Below are positions 37,785 to 46,531 of a DNA stretch of 64,000 nucleotides, piece by piece. The DNA lies in NCBI GenBank assembly GCA_963825645.1, contig CAWGTT010000009.1, positions 62,001 through 126,000 on the forward strand. Reading direction: 5' to 3'. Position 1 is the first letter of the stretch; every line of letters starts with the position of its first letter. The position numbers and the translations under genes were made by a program. Source of the stretch: JADJPO01 sp963825645. Lineage in GTDB: Bacteria; Actinomycetota; Actinomycetes; Actinomycetales; Kineosporiaceae. The notes under the pieces are model-generated. The model was not told the DNA's origin. It was given only the letters and a program-made list of their open reading frames with translations, and did no database searches.

Positions 37785-39068
37785 GTGGCAACAATCGAAG
37801 CCGTAGGCGCCCGCGAGATCCTCGACTCCCGCGGCAACCCCACCGTCGAGGTCGAAGTAGCCCTGGACGACGCCACCATCGCCCGCGCCGCCGTCCCCTC
37901 GGGGGCGTCCACCGGCGCCTTCGAGGCCGTCGAACGCCGTGACGGCGACAGCGGCCGCTACGGCGGCAAGGGCGTGGAGCAGGCGGTCGCCGCCGTCATG
38001 GATCAGATCGGCCCGGAGCTGCTGGGCTTCGACGCCTCGGACCAGCGCATGATCGACCAGGCGATGATCGACCTGGATGGCACCGACAACAAGGGGTCGC
38101 TCGGTGCCAACGCCATCCTCGGGGTCTCGCTGGCGGTGGCCAAGGCGGCTGCCGAGTCGGCGGGGCTGCCGCTGTTCCGGTACGTGGGTGGGCCGAACGC
38201 CCACGTGCTGCCGGTGCCGATGATGAACATCCTCAACGGTGGCGCGCACGCCGACGGCGGGGTCGACATCCAGGAGTTCATGGTCGCCCCGATCGGTGCC
38301 GCGTCCTTCCGGGAGTCGGTGCGCTGGGGCGCGGAGGTCTACCACGCGCTGAAGTCGGTGCTGAAGAGCAAGGGATACGCGACCGGGCTGGGCGACGAGG
38401 GCGGCTTCGCGCCGTCCCTGCCGACCAACCGGGAGGCGCTCGAGGTGATCGCCGTCGCCGTCGACAAGGCCGGGTTCTCCCTCGGCAGCGACATCGCCCT
38501 CGCCCTCGACGTCGCCGCGACGGAGTTCTTCTCCGACGGCGGCTACTCCTTCGAGGGGACCACGAAGTCGGCGCAGGAGATGGCGGACTACTACGCCTCG
38601 CTGGTCGACGACTTCCCGCTCGTCTCGATCGAGGACCCGCTGGACGAGGACGACTGGGAGGGCTGGACGACGATCACCACCGCGCTCGGCTCACGCGTGC
38701 AGCTGGTCGGCGACGACCTGTTCGTCACCAACCCGGTGCGCCTGCGCAAGGGCATCGAGATGGGCGCCGCCAACGCCCTGCTGGTCAAGGTGAACCAGAT
38801 CGGCTCGCTCACCGAGACCCTGGACGCCGTCGCGATGGCCCACCGCAGCGGATACCGCTGCATGATGAGCCACCGCAGCGGCGAGACCGAGGACACCACG
38901 ATCGCCGACCTGGCCGTCGCCACGGACTGCGGCCAGATCAAGACCGGTGCCCCGGCCCGCAGCGAGCGGGTGGCCAAGTACAACCAGCTGATGCGGATCG
39001 AGGAGGAGCTGGACGACGCCGCGGTCTTCGCTGGCGCCTCGGCCTTCCCGCGGTTCGCCGCGAAGTAA
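37785..39068 (+). CDS. eno: Enolase
   Basis: Converts 2-phosphoglycerate to phosphoenolpyruvate. Begins ATIEAVGAREILDSRGNPTVE; contains GDEGGFAPSL, the Mg ligands in SIEDPLDEDDWEGW, and SHRSGETEDTTIADLAV near the C-terminus. 427 residues. GTG 37785 follows GGAGACGCAC; earlier in-frame starts lie inside mazG. A long hairpin follows the stop (39107-39156). Confidence 0.98.
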   Translation: MATIEAVGAREILDSRGNPTVEVEVALDDATIARAAVPSGASTGAFEAVERRDGDSGRYGGKGVEQAVAAVMDQIGPELLGFDASDQRMIDQAMIDLDGTDNKGSLGANAILGVSLAVAKAAAESAGLPLFRYVGGPNAHVLPVPMMNILNGGAHADGGVDIQEFMVAPIGAASFRESVRWGAEVYHALKSVLKSKGYATGLGDEGGFAPSLPTNREALEVIAVAVDKAGFSLGSDIALALDVAATEFFSDGGYSFEGTTKSAQEMADYYASLVDDFPLVSIEDPLDEDDWEGWTTITTALGSRVQLVGDDLFVTNPVRLRKGIEMGAANALLVKVNQIGSLTETLDAVAMAHRSGYRCMMSHRSGETEDTTIADLAVATDCGQIKTGAPARSERVAKYNQLMRIEEELDDAAVFAGASAFPRFAAK

Positions 39069-39106
39069 GTCCCCTTCGTCACACCAGTACCACAAACCCC
39101 ACGCGA

Positions 39107-39156
39107 CACGTCGGGCGCCGGGGACCGGATGACCACGGTCCTCGGCGCCCGACGTG
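39107..39156. terminator. Long hairpin after enolase
   Basis: Arms 39107-39127 and 39136-39156 form a 21-bp stem with one G-T wobble and an 8-base loop. There is no T-tract, which is common for actinobacterial terminators. Placed between eno and the FtsB-like gene. Confidence 0.75.
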
Positions 39157-39246
39157 CGATCGTCTGTGATGCATCTGTGAACCGTGAGCACTCATGGTGC
39201 CAACGGTGCTCATGTGACGGCACGGGCGTGGACGGGAGGTGGGCTG

Positions 39247-39909
39247 GTGACGGCTCGTCGTCCGACCGCTCCCCGTCCTCGTCCGTCTTCTGCCCAGCGC
39301 GCGACGTCTGCCCAGCGCGCGACGTCTGCCCCGCGCGCGACGGCTGCCCCGCGCGCGACGGCGCCACCCACACCGCGTGCCACACCGCGCGGCGCACCCG
39401 CCGCTCCGGCTCGCCGCGCCCCATCGCCCCGGGCCGCCGCCGGGCCGGGGCGCGCAGCGCGCACCACCGCCAGGACACCACGCTCGCGGCCACCGGTGAT
39501 CCGTCCGGCGACGGCGGTGGCCGGCCTGTTCGTCGTGCTCGCCCTGCTGATCGCCCCCTACGTGCGGCCGTGGGTGAGCCAGCGCTCGCAGATCGCCGCC
39601 GCGCAGGACGAGGTGATCCGGCTCAAGGGCGAGGTGGCCCACCTGACCGCCGAGCGCCGCCGGTGGGACGACCCCGCCTACGTGTCCGCGCAGGCGCGGC
39701 AGCGGCTGAAGTACGTCAAACCGGGCGAGATCGGCTACGTGCTGCTCGACGACGTGGCGCCCCCGGTCTCGGCGGACCCGCGCGAGGCGGCTGTCGCGAT
39801 CCCCGAACAGGACCTCTCCCGGCCCTGGTACGGCACGTTGTGGCGCTCGATCGAGACGGCTGGCGACCCCACCACCCGACAGGACGCCGTGTCCAGCGTC
39901 GGGGACTAG
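39247..39909 (+). CDS. FtsB/DivIC-family septum formation initiator
   Basis: Cell-division protein: a disordered Arg/Pro/Ala-rich cytoplasmic N-terminus (about 80 residues), one membrane segment near residues 90-110 (AVAGLFVVLALLIAPYV), then a short coiled coil (QIAAAQDEVIRLKGEVAHLTAERRR) and the DivIC motif WDDPAYVSAQARQRLKYVKPGE. 220 residues. GTG 39247 is chosen because GGGAGGTGGG precedes it; GTG 39184 is possible. Position after eno is conserved. The N-terminus contains a short tandem repeat. Confidence 0.9.
   Translation: MTARRPTAPRPRPSSAQRATSAQRATSAPRATAAPRATAPPTPRATPRGAPAAPARRAPSPRAAAGPGRAARTTARTPRSRPPVIRPATAVAGLFVVLALLIAPYVRPWVSQRSQIAAAQDEVIRLKGEVAHLTAERRRWDDPAYVSAQARQRLKYVKPGEIGYVLLDDVAPPVSADPREAAVAIPEQDLSRPWYGTLWRSIETAGDPTTRQDAVSSVGD
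39289..39360 (+). repeat. Four in-frame 18-bp repeats in the FtsB-like gene
   Basis: Units at 39289, 39307, 39325 and 39343, coding S/A-A-Q/P-R-A-T. The first two are identical and the others differ by one or two bases. It makes the disordered cytoplasmic tail variable in length. Confidence 0.88.
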
Positions 39910-39919
39910 GACCGGCCAG

Positions 39920-40873
39920 ATGGCGGGCGTCACCGGCGACCTGGACGGCGAGGAGGTCGGCGCGCGGTTCGCGTTGGGGCGGGTGCTGGAACCGGCTCGG
40001 GCCGCGGACCGCGGCCAGCAAGGCGTGGTCTGGCGGCTGGTCACCTCCCGCGGTGCGTTCGCGGTCAAGGAGCTCGACGTGGCGGTGACCGAGGACGACG
40101 CGCGCCTCAGCGCCGACTTCGCGGAGAGGATGCGGGCCAGGGGGGTTCACGCTCCGGTGGCGATGCGCACCCCACAGGGGGCCGTGCTCGCCCGGTGTGG
40201 TCCACGCCTGGTCCGGGTCGAGACCTGGGTGGAGCTGGCACCGCCGACGGCAGGTCTCGATCCGCAGGCCGTGGGACTGCTGCTGGCCACTCTGCACCGT
40301 GACCCGCTGCCGGCCGTCGGTCCGGTAGACCCCTGGTACACCGAACCGGTGGCCCCGACGCGGTGGGACGACCTCGCCGATCGGCTGGATCGGGCTGGTG
40401 CTCCCTTCGCGGCCGCGCTGCGCGAGCAGGCGCAGGCTTTCCTCGCCCAGGCCGAGCTGTTCCTCGCGCCGTCTCGGGTGCAGCTGTGCCATCGCGACCT
40501 GTGGGAGGACAACGTGCGCCCCGCCGCAGGCGGTCTGTGCGTGATCGACTGGGACAACTGCGGTCCGGCCGACGCCGTCCAGGAGGTCGGTGTGGCACTG
40601 GCCGGGTACGCCGGGGGCGACCCCCACCGGGCCCGGCGGCTGGCCGTCGCCTACCGCGCCCACGGCGGCGGGTCCCTGCCGAGCGAGCCGGGTCACTTCA
40701 CCATGGCGATGGCCCAGTTCGCGCACTTCGCCGAGACGGCGGCCGCCCGGTGGCTGAACGCCGTCGACGAGCCCGCCCGCGCACGGGCCGAGGCCTGGTT
40801 CCGAGAGGGGTACGACGAGCCGTTCGAGCTCGAGCAGATCGAGCGGGTCATCGACGCCGTCACTGGGCTGTAG
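39920..40873 (+). CDS. Aminoglycoside-phosphotransferase-family kinase
   Basis: Kinase fold with catalytic loop QLCHRDLWEDNV (HxDxxxxN) and the metal-binding VIDWDNCGPAD near residues 190-215. 317 residues. ATG 39920, ten bases after the FtsB-like stop, so probably in the same operon. Substrate unknown; such chromosomal enzymes act on small metabolites (choline, homoserine, fructosamine types) and I see nothing to choose between them. It separates genes that are adjacent in mycobacteria. Confidence 0.82.
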   Translation: MAGVTGDLDGEEVGARFALGRVLEPARAADRGQQGVVWRLVTSRGAFAVKELDVAVTEDDARLSADFAERMRARGVHAPVAMRTPQGAVLARCGPRLVRVETWVELAPPTAGLDPQAVGLLLATLHRDPLPAVGPVDPWYTEPVAPTRWDDLADRLDRAGAPFAAALREQAQAFLAQAELFLAPSRVQLCHRDLWEDNVRPAAGGLCVIDWDNCGPADAVQEVGVALAGYAGGDPHRARRLAVAYRAHGGGSLPSEPGHFTMAMAQFAHFAETAAARWLNAVDEPARARAEAWFREGYDEPFELEQIERVIDAVTGL

Positions 40874-40888
40874 GACACACTGGGGCGG

Positions 40889-41416
40889 GTGTTCGCCGAT
40901 GACCTCGCCGTGGTCGCCGAGCAGCTGGGGCGCCGCCCGCGCAGCGTCGTCGACGTGGCCCACCGCTGCCGGTGCGGCCTGCCCGACGTGGTGCGGACGG
41001 CCCCGCGCCTGGACGACGGCACCCCCTTTCCCACCTCCTACTACCTGACCTGCCCGCGGGCCGCGTCGGCGATCGGCACCCTGGAGGCCAGCGGGCTGAT
41101 GACCCAGATGACCGCCCGCCTCACCGAGGACGCCGACCTGGCGGCCCGGTACCTGGCCGCGCACGAGGACTACCTGCGACGGCGCGCGGAGCTCGGCGAG
41201 GTGCCCGAGATCGAAGGCGTCTCGGCCGGAGGCATGCCGGACCGGGTCAAGTGCCTGCACGTGCTCGTCGCCCACTCCCTGGCTGCCGGGCCCGGGGTGA
41301 ACCCGCTGGGGGATGAGGCCCTGGCCCTGCTCGGGGACTGGGGTGCCGGCGGCCCCTGCCTCGCGCCGTCCGAGCGGCTCGACGCCGCCCCGCCCGGTTC
41401 GAGGGGGAGCCGGTGA
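40889..41416 (+). CDS. DUF501 protein
   Basis: 175-residue protein of the DUF501 family, function unknown. Conserved features seen: CRCGLPDVVRTAPRLDDGTPFPTSYYLTCPRA with two or three cysteines, then GGMPDRVKCLHVLVAHSLAAGPGVNPLGDEAL. The Cys and His residues suggest a metal site. GTG 40889. It is regularly found just before ppx, and here its stop overlaps the ppx start. Confidence 0.9.
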   Translation: MFADDLAVVAEQLGRRPRSVVDVAHRCRCGLPDVVRTAPRLDDGTPFPTSYYLTCPRAASAIGTLEASGLMTQMTARLTEDADLAARYLAAHEDYLRRRAELGEVPEIEGVSAGGMPDRVKCLHVLVAHSLAAGPGVNPLGDEALALLGDWGAGGPCLAPSERLDAAPPGSRGSR

Positions 41417-42360
41417 GGACACGGGTCGCCGCGATCGACTGCGGCACCAACTCGATCAGGCTGCTCATCGCCGACGTCGATGCCGAGTCCGCCACTCTGG
41501 CTGACGTCGACCGGAGGATGGAGGTCGTCCGGCTCGGCGAGGGTGTCGACCGCACCGGCCGGTTCGACCCGGTGGCCCTGCGGCGCACGCTGGCCGTCAC
41601 CGCCGACTACGTCGCGCAATGCCGCAAGGCCGGGGTGCGCCGGATCCGGTTCGTGGCCACCTCGGCCACCCGCGATGCCGCCAACCGCGCGGAGTTCGTT
41701 GCCGGCGTGCTGGAGCTGGCCGGGGTCGAGCCGGAGGTGATCAGTGGCGACCTGGAGGCGCGGCTCTCCTTCGAGGGGGCGACCCGCGGGCTGCGACTGC
41801 CGGTGCGTGCCACCGAGGCCGCCGACCCCGACGAGGCGACCGTACTGGTGGTGGACGTCGGCGGGGGCTCCACCGAGTTCGTGCTCGGCAGCAGGGCCCG
41901 AGGCGTCGAGGCTGCCGCGTCGGTCGACGTCGGCTGTGTACGCCTCACCGAGCGTCATCACGGCGACCTCCACGCCTCGGAGCCGGATATCGGCGCCGCC
42001 CTGGACGAGGCGGCGCGGGTGGTGCCGTGGCATCAGGCCGATGCGCTGGTCGGCCTGGCCGGGTCGGTGACCACGGTGACCGCGCACGCCCTCGGCCTGG
42101 ACTCCTACGAGCGGGCGCGGATCCACGGCGCGGCTATCGACGTGCCGGTCATCGTGCGGGCGTGCGCCGACCTGGCGGCGATGGGTCGTGACCGGCGAGC
42201 GGGTTTGCCCTACATGCACCCCGGGCGGGTCGACGTGATCGGCGCCGGCGCATTGATCTGGCAACGGGTGATCGAGCGGGTCGCAGCCGCCGCCGGCCTG
42301 GCTCAGGTGGTGACCAGCGAGCACGACATCCTCGACGGGATCGCCTGGTCGTTGTCCTGA
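41413..42360 (+). CDS. ppx: Exopolyphosphatase / pppGpp phosphohydrolase family
   Basis: ASKHA-fold hydrolase removing terminal phosphate from polyphosphate or pppGpp. AAIDCGTNSIRLLI near the N-terminus and VVDVGGGSTEFVLG near residue 145 are the two phosphate-binding motifs. 315 residues, the short actinobacterial form without a C-terminal HD domain. GTG 41413 overlaps the DUF501 stop as GTGA. Confidence 0.93.
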   Translation: MRTRVAAIDCGTNSIRLLIADVDAESATLADVDRRMEVVRLGEGVDRTGRFDPVALRRTLAVTADYVAQCRKAGVRRIRFVATSATRDAANRAEFVAGVLELAGVEPEVISGDLEARLSFEGATRGLRLPVRATEAADPDEATVLVVDVGGGSTEFVLGSRARGVEAAASVDVGCVRLTERHHGDLHASEPDIGAALDEAARVVPWHQADALVGLAGSVTTVTAHALGLDSYERARIHGAAIDVPVIVRACADLAAMGRDRRAGLPYMHPGRVDVIGAGALIWQRVIERVAAAAGLAQVVTSEHDILDGIAWSLS

Positions 42361-42401
42361 GCCCTGGCTACCCCCTCATGCGGGGCGGGTACGGTGGCGA
42401 G

Positions 42402-43070
42402 GTGCCTTCACATCGCCCGGCTACTCGCGTTGTGGCACCGGTGATCTCGGCGGTCCTGGTCGCGGTGACCGCCGGGTGCTCGCCAGGTTCGTGGCCTGGG
42501 CCGCTGGGCGACGACTCGCCGTCAGCCGCCACCGCGAGTGCGTCGGCGTCCGCCACGCCGTCGCCGTCCGGATCGCCCTCGGCGAGCGCATCACCGGCGC
42601 CGTCCGCCACGCCCAGCCCGACGATGAGCATCGCCGTCCTCGTCCCACCGGACCTGATGCCCGCCAAGGGGTACACCTACGCGAAGGCGCCAGCGGCGGT
42701 GGTGAAGGCGTTCGCCCCGGTGGCCGCGGGCTTCCGAGGGGTGATCAGCGCTCCGACCGTGCGCGCCGTGCTGCGCAACAAGGTCAGTGTGGGGTCGGCT
42801 GCCGCGATGGTGGTCGAGCCCTCCCACCTCGAGGACCCCGATCTGGTGAGCACCCTGCTGACCGGGCTCGTTGAGGGGATGAGCAAGGAGGGTTTCACGC
42901 TGCGCACCCGCAGTGTCACCGTCAGCGGGGAGAAGCACAACGTGGTGGTGGCGCTCGGCAAGGAGGCGACCATCGCCGCCTGGTTGGACATGGGCTGCGT
43001 GGTGACCATGGTCAGCTCCAAGCCCGAGAAGACGGTGCTCGCCTTCGCCCGGGCCGCTCTGGCCGGCTGA
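42402..43070 (+). CDS. Putative lipoprotein, unknown function
   Basis: N-terminal signal with lipobox VTAGC (Cys near residue 26), a Ser/Ala/Pro-rich linker of about 45 residues, then a compact domain ending in DMGCVVTMVSSKPEKTVLAFARAAL. No family recognised. 222 residues from GTG 42402; ATG 42378 would add eight residues. Follows ppx by 41 bases in the same direction. Likely exported and membrane-attached. Confidence 0.7.
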   Translation: MPSHRPATRVVAPVISAVLVAVTAGCSPGSWPGPLGDDSPSAATASASASATPSPSGSPSASASPAPSATPSPTMSIAVLVPPDLMPAKGYTYAKAPAAVVKAFAPVAAGFRGVISAPTVRAVLRNKVSVGSAAAMVVEPSHLEDPDLVSTLLTGLVEGMSKEGFTLRTRSVTVSGEKHNVVVALGKEATIAAWLDMGCVVTMVSSKPEKTVLAFARAALAG

Positions 43071-43124
43071 CCTCGTGCGACGTCACGACCGGTTCGCCGA
43101 CACCATGTCCGGCCTGCTCCCGCC

Positions 43125-43940
43125 GTGAGCGGCACCCCGGATCGTGGTGGGTCTGCCCCTGTCACGCGGGGTGAACCCACCACGATCACCGCCGGATCGT
43201 TGGACGACGTGCGCCGGCTCGCCGCGTCGTCCACCGATCTGGCCCAGCTCGATGAGCGGGTGAGCAGCTGCCGGGCCTGTCCCCGGCTGGTCGCCTGGCG
43301 TGAGGAGGTGGCCAGGACCAGGCGCCGGGCCTTCGCCGACCAGACCTACTGGGGACGTCCGGTGCCCGGCTGGGGCGATGACCGGGCGCATCTGCTGGTG
43401 GTCGGCCTGGCCCCGGCGGCGCACGGCGGCAACCGCACCGGGCGGGTGTTCACCGGGGACCGGTCCGGGGACTGGATCTTCGCGGCGCTGCACCGAGCCG
43501 GCCTGGCCGCCGTGGAGCACAGCCGGCACCCGGGAGACGGGCAGCACCTGACCGGCGTCCGGATCGTTGCCGCCGTCCGCTGCGCGCCGCCCGCCAACAC
43601 GCCGAGCCCGGCCGAGCGGGACACCTGCGCACCCTGGCTTGACCGCGAGGTCGAGCTGCTCGAGCCGACGCTGCGCGCCGTGCTCGCTCTCGGGGGTTTC
43701 GCCTGGCAGGCCGCCCTGGCCTGCGCCGGACGCCGCGGCTGGCGGGTGCCCTCACCGCGGCCGCGGTTCGGTCACGGCGCCACGGTCGAGCTCGCCCGCG
43801 AGGGGGCGGCCGGGGTGCTGCTGGTCGGCAGCTACCACGTGAGCCAGCAGAACACCTTCACCGGCCGGCTCACCGAGCCGATGCTGGACGCCGTGATCGC
43901 CACGGCGGACTCCGCCGGGCCGGACCGCCGAGGAAACTAG
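43125..43940 (+). CDS. Family 5 uracil-DNA glycosylase (UDGb-like, Fe-S)
   Basis: Removes uracil and other deaminated bases from DNA. VVGLAPAAHGGNRTGRVFTG is the UDGb motif A, without the Asp of family 1, and GSYHVSQQNTFTGRL the C-terminal motif. Cysteines in VSSCRACPRL and AVRCAPPAN fit the 4Fe-4S cluster. 271 residues, GTG 43125. Common in thermophiles and actinobacteria. Confidence 0.9.
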   Translation: MSGTPDRGGSAPVTRGEPTTITAGSLDDVRRLAASSTDLAQLDERVSSCRACPRLVAWREEVARTRRRAFADQTYWGRPVPGWGDDRAHLLVVGLAPAAHGGNRTGRVFTGDRSGDWIFAALHRAGLAAVEHSRHPGDGQHLTGVRIVAAVRCAPPANTPSPAERDTCAPWLDREVELLEPTLRAVLALGGFAWQAALACAGRRGWRVPSPRPRFGHGATVELAREGAAGVLLVGSYHVSQQNTFTGRLTEPMLDAVIATADSAGPDRRGN

Positions 43941-43952
43941 GCTGACCGGGTG

Positions 43953-44025
43953 GCCCCCGTAGCCCAACGGCAGAGGCAGGCGCCTTAAAAGCGCTCCAGT
44001 GCGGGTTCGAGTCCCGCCGGGGGTA
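43953..44025 (+). tRNA. tRNA with anticodon UAA (nominal Leu) but short variable loop
   Basis: Cloverleaf folds cleanly: acceptor GCCCCCG with CGGGGGT (one G-T pair), D stem GCC/GGC, anticodon stem GGCGC/GCGCT with loop CTTAAAA, variable loop CCAGT, T stem GCGGG/CCCGC with loop TTCGAGT, discriminator A. The anticodon TAA is at 43986-43988, reading UUA. No CCA is encoded (A is followed by CCC). Bacterial leucine tRNAs normally have a long variable arm; this one has five bases, so its charging identity is uncertain. Confidence 0.85.
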
Positions 44026-44232
44026 CCCAGCAGCCGGGAGCGCGACCCGGTCGAGCGGGCCCCCGGCGGTGACGATGCGTACACCGGACCGGGTGGTCGC
44101 GGCGCGCTCGGGGAACCAAACGACCCCGTTCGGCATTACGGTAAGTGCCAGCCCTGGTGCCACGGTCACATCCGCCCAGGGCAGCGGCCCGGGAGGGTCC
44201 CGGGCATTCGTCTCGATCCCTGGAGGGGACCG

Positions 44233-45027
44233 ATGCACAGCAGCAACCCCGTCTTCAACCGTTCGGAAGGGTTCCAGCGGGGTGGCTACGCCACGTTCGA
44301 CACCGCCACCACCGGCCAGCTCGAGGAGATGTACGGCGCACCCTCGGCCACCTCGCTGCAGACCAACAGGATGACTCTGGACGACGTGGTCGTCCGGACC
44401 GCCGCGCTGTTCGCGGGCCTGCTGGCCACCGCTGCCTACACCTTCTTCATCCTGAAGCCCACCAGCTTCGGCCTCGTGCTCGGCGCGGGCCTGGTCGGTC
44501 TGGTGCTGGCCCTGGTCGTCGGCTTCATGAAGAAGCCGAACCCGGCACTGATGTTCGGCTACGCCCTGGTCGAGGGTGTCTTCGTCGGCGGCCTGAGCTA
44601 CTTCTACGAGTCGGCGTACAGCGGAGTCGTCGTCCAGGCCATCCTCGGCACCCTAAGCGCCTTCGGCGCGATGCTGTTCATGTACAAGACCGGCATCATC
44701 CGCAACTCGCCGAAGTTCACCAAGGTGCTCCTGATCGCCGGAGCCGGATATCTGCTGTTCAGCCTGATGCACATCGCTGGCGTCCTGTTCGGCGCCTGGA
44801 ACAGCGTCTACGCCGGCGGCGGGCTGCTCCCCCTCGCCCTCAGCGCGTTCGGTGTCGTGCTCGCTTCGCTGTTCCTGGTGCTCGACTTCGACTTCATCGA
44901 GCAGGGCATCCGCAACGGTCTGCCCAAGGCCTACTCCTGGACCGCCGCGTTCGGGCTCGTGGTCACCCTGGTCTGGCTGTACCTGGAGATCCTGCGGCTG
45001 ATGGCCATCCTGCGCGGCGACAACTGA
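44233..45027 (+). CDS. Bax inhibitor-1 / YccA family membrane protein
   Basis: Seven hydrophobic segments over 264 residues after a polar N-terminus of about 60 (MHSSNPVFNRSEGFQRGGYATF). The C-terminal DFDFIEQGIRNGLPKAYSW carries the paired acidic residues of BI-1 calcium channels. ATG 44233 has TGGAGGGGACC upstream. Role in bacteria is uncertain (ion leak, stress). A hairpin lies after it at 45068-45102. Confidence 0.92.
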   Translation: MHSSNPVFNRSEGFQRGGYATFDTATTGQLEEMYGAPSATSLQTNRMTLDDVVVRTAALFAGLLATAAYTFFILKPTSFGLVLGAGLVGLVLALVVGFMKKPNPALMFGYALVEGVFVGGLSYFYESAYSGVVVQAILGTLSAFGAMLFMYKTGIIRNSPKFTKVLLIAGAGYLLFSLMHIAGVLFGAWNSVYAGGGLLPLALSAFGVVLASLFLVLDFDFIEQGIRNGLPKAYSWTAAFGLVVTLVWLYLEILRLMAILRGDN

Positions 45028-45067
45028 CCGCAGCACCACCGCACCACAGCACCGCCCGGCACCGCAC

Positions 45068-45102
45068 GGCACCGCCCCCTGGCTCACCTGGGGGACGGTG
45101 CC
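45068..45102. terminator. Hairpin after the BI-1 gene
   Basis: GGCACCG (45068) pairs with CGGTGCC (ending 45102), with an inner CCCC/GGGG stem. No T-tract. Between the BI-1 stop and the APS-kinase gene. Confidence 0.6.
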
Positions 45103-45128
45103 GTCGCGCCGTGTGACACGATTTCCCG

Positions 45129-46520
45129 ATGCCCGGTCCTGACTCGCCGTCCGTGCCGCCTCCCGGCCCGCCGGTCGCGACGGGATGGACGGCGTGGCAC
45201 CCGACCCCAGCGGCGCTCGATCTCGTCGAGCTGGTCCTGGACGGCGCGATCCGCTGCCTTCCCGAGGGAGTCGCCCCGACCGGCGGCAAGATCATCGAAG
45301 ACGCCGAGGGCACCCCGGTGGCCGCGCTCGCCGAGGACGGCAGCCTCGGCGCGCTGCGTCCGTTCAGCCACCCGCCCTTACGCAGCCACCGGCTCACCCC
45401 CGCGCAGGTCAGGCAGCGGCTGGCCTCTGCCGCGGCCCGGTCAGGAGCCGATGAGGGTGCCGGCCTGGGGCACGGCCGGCACATCCTGGCGGTACCCGTC
45501 TCCCGGGCGCTGACAGTGCAGGACGTCGACCGGCTGCGCGACCGGGTCCTCGATCCGCCGGGCAGTACTGCTCGGTTCCTCTGGCTGGTCCTGGTCGGCG
45601 CGGATCGGTCGATGCCGTCGCGCGGGCTGGCCCCCGAGGCGATGCTGCGCGCCGTGCGAGGTGTCGCCGTCCACGTCGAGAGCAACAGGGCGAGCGGTGG
45701 CGACGAGACGGTCGCCCGCGACGCGCCGACGTCGATGGACCCGCTCGTCGTCCCGGTCGGGCTCCCGGCGGGGTACGACCACCTGGTCGATGAGGTAGCC
45801 GGGGCCTACGGGGCCGACGAGGTCGTTCAGCCGGCCGATCCTGGTCGCGGGCCGGGCTCGGACGGCGCGCCGGTCGTTCTGCATCCCGCCTTCGCGGCCG
45901 AGCTCGCCCGGGCCTCGGTGCCGCAGCATCGCCGCGGTCTGGTGGTGTTCTTCACCGGCCTGTCCGGGTCCGGCAAGTCCACGGTGGCCAAGGCGCTGGC
46001 CGAGCGGGTGCTCGACCGCGAGGTGCGGACGGTGAGCCTGCTGGACGGCGACGAGGTGCGGCGGCTGCTGTCGGCAGGGCTCGGCTTCTCGCGTGCCGAT
46101 CGGGAGGCGAACATCGCCCGGATCGGTTTCGTGGCAGCCGAGGTGGCGCGCCATGGTGGGATGGCGATCGCGGCCCCGATCGCCCCCTTCGCTCAGGGGC
46201 GAGCGCAGGTCCGCGAGATGGTGGCGCGAGCCGGGGGTGACATGGTGCTCGTGCACGTGGCGACTCCCCTGCAGGAGTGTGAGCGGCGCGACCGCAAAGG
46301 CCTCTACGCGAAGGCGCGTGCCGGTGAGGTGCCCGAGTTCACCGGGATCTCCTCACCGTACGAAGATCCCACCGACGCCGACCTGGTGCTCGACACGACC
46401 GGACGCACGGTTCAGGAGTGCGTGGACCAGGTGTGGCTGGTGCTACAAGCACGAGGCTGTCTGCTCGAAGGCGACGACGGCTCGACGAACTCTGCCGTCC
46501 TGCGAGGGACGGCGTGGTGA
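45129..46520 (+). CDS. cysC: Adenylylsulfate kinase with long N-terminal ATP-sulfurylase-like extension
   Basis: The C-terminal 180 residues are APS kinase, which makes PAPS from APS and ATP: P-loop GLSGSGKST at about 277-285, DGDEVRRLLSAGLGFSRADRE, and KGLYAKARAGEVPEFTGISSPYE. The preceding 270 residues resemble a worn ATP-sulfurylase domain (start WHPTPAALDLVELVLDGAI) but lack the HxGH-type catalytic motif, so sulfurylase activity is unlikely. 463 residues; it supplies the kinase missing from CysN. A TTA codon is at 45378-45380. The TauE gene follows after 11 bases. Confidence 0.9.
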   Translation: MPGPDSPSVPPPGPPVATGWTAWHPTPAALDLVELVLDGAIRCLPEGVAPTGGKIIEDAEGTPVAALAEDGSLGALRPFSHPPLRSHRLTPAQVRQRLASAAARSGADEGAGLGHGRHILAVPVSRALTVQDVDRLRDRVLDPPGSTARFLWLVLVGADRSMPSRGLAPEAMLRAVRGVAVHVESNRASGGDETVARDAPTSMDPLVVPVGLPAGYDHLVDEVAGAYGADEVVQPADPGRGPGSDGAPVVLHPAFAAELARASVPQHRRGLVVFFTGLSGSGKSTVAKALAERVLDREVRTVSLLDGDEVRRLLSAGLGFSRADREANIARIGFVAAEVARHGGMAIAAPIAPFAQGRAQVREMVARAGGDMVLVHVATPLQECERRDRKGLYAKARAGEVPEFTGISSPYEDPTDADLVLDTTGRTVQECVDQVWLVLQARGCLLEGDDGSTNSAVLRGTAW

Positions 46521-46531
46521 GGAGCGGGTAG

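Noticed and set aside
43953..44025. tRNA gene as an attachment site of an integrated element
   Set aside because: Neighbouring genes are core and no integrase or repeated tRNA 3' end is seen in the window.
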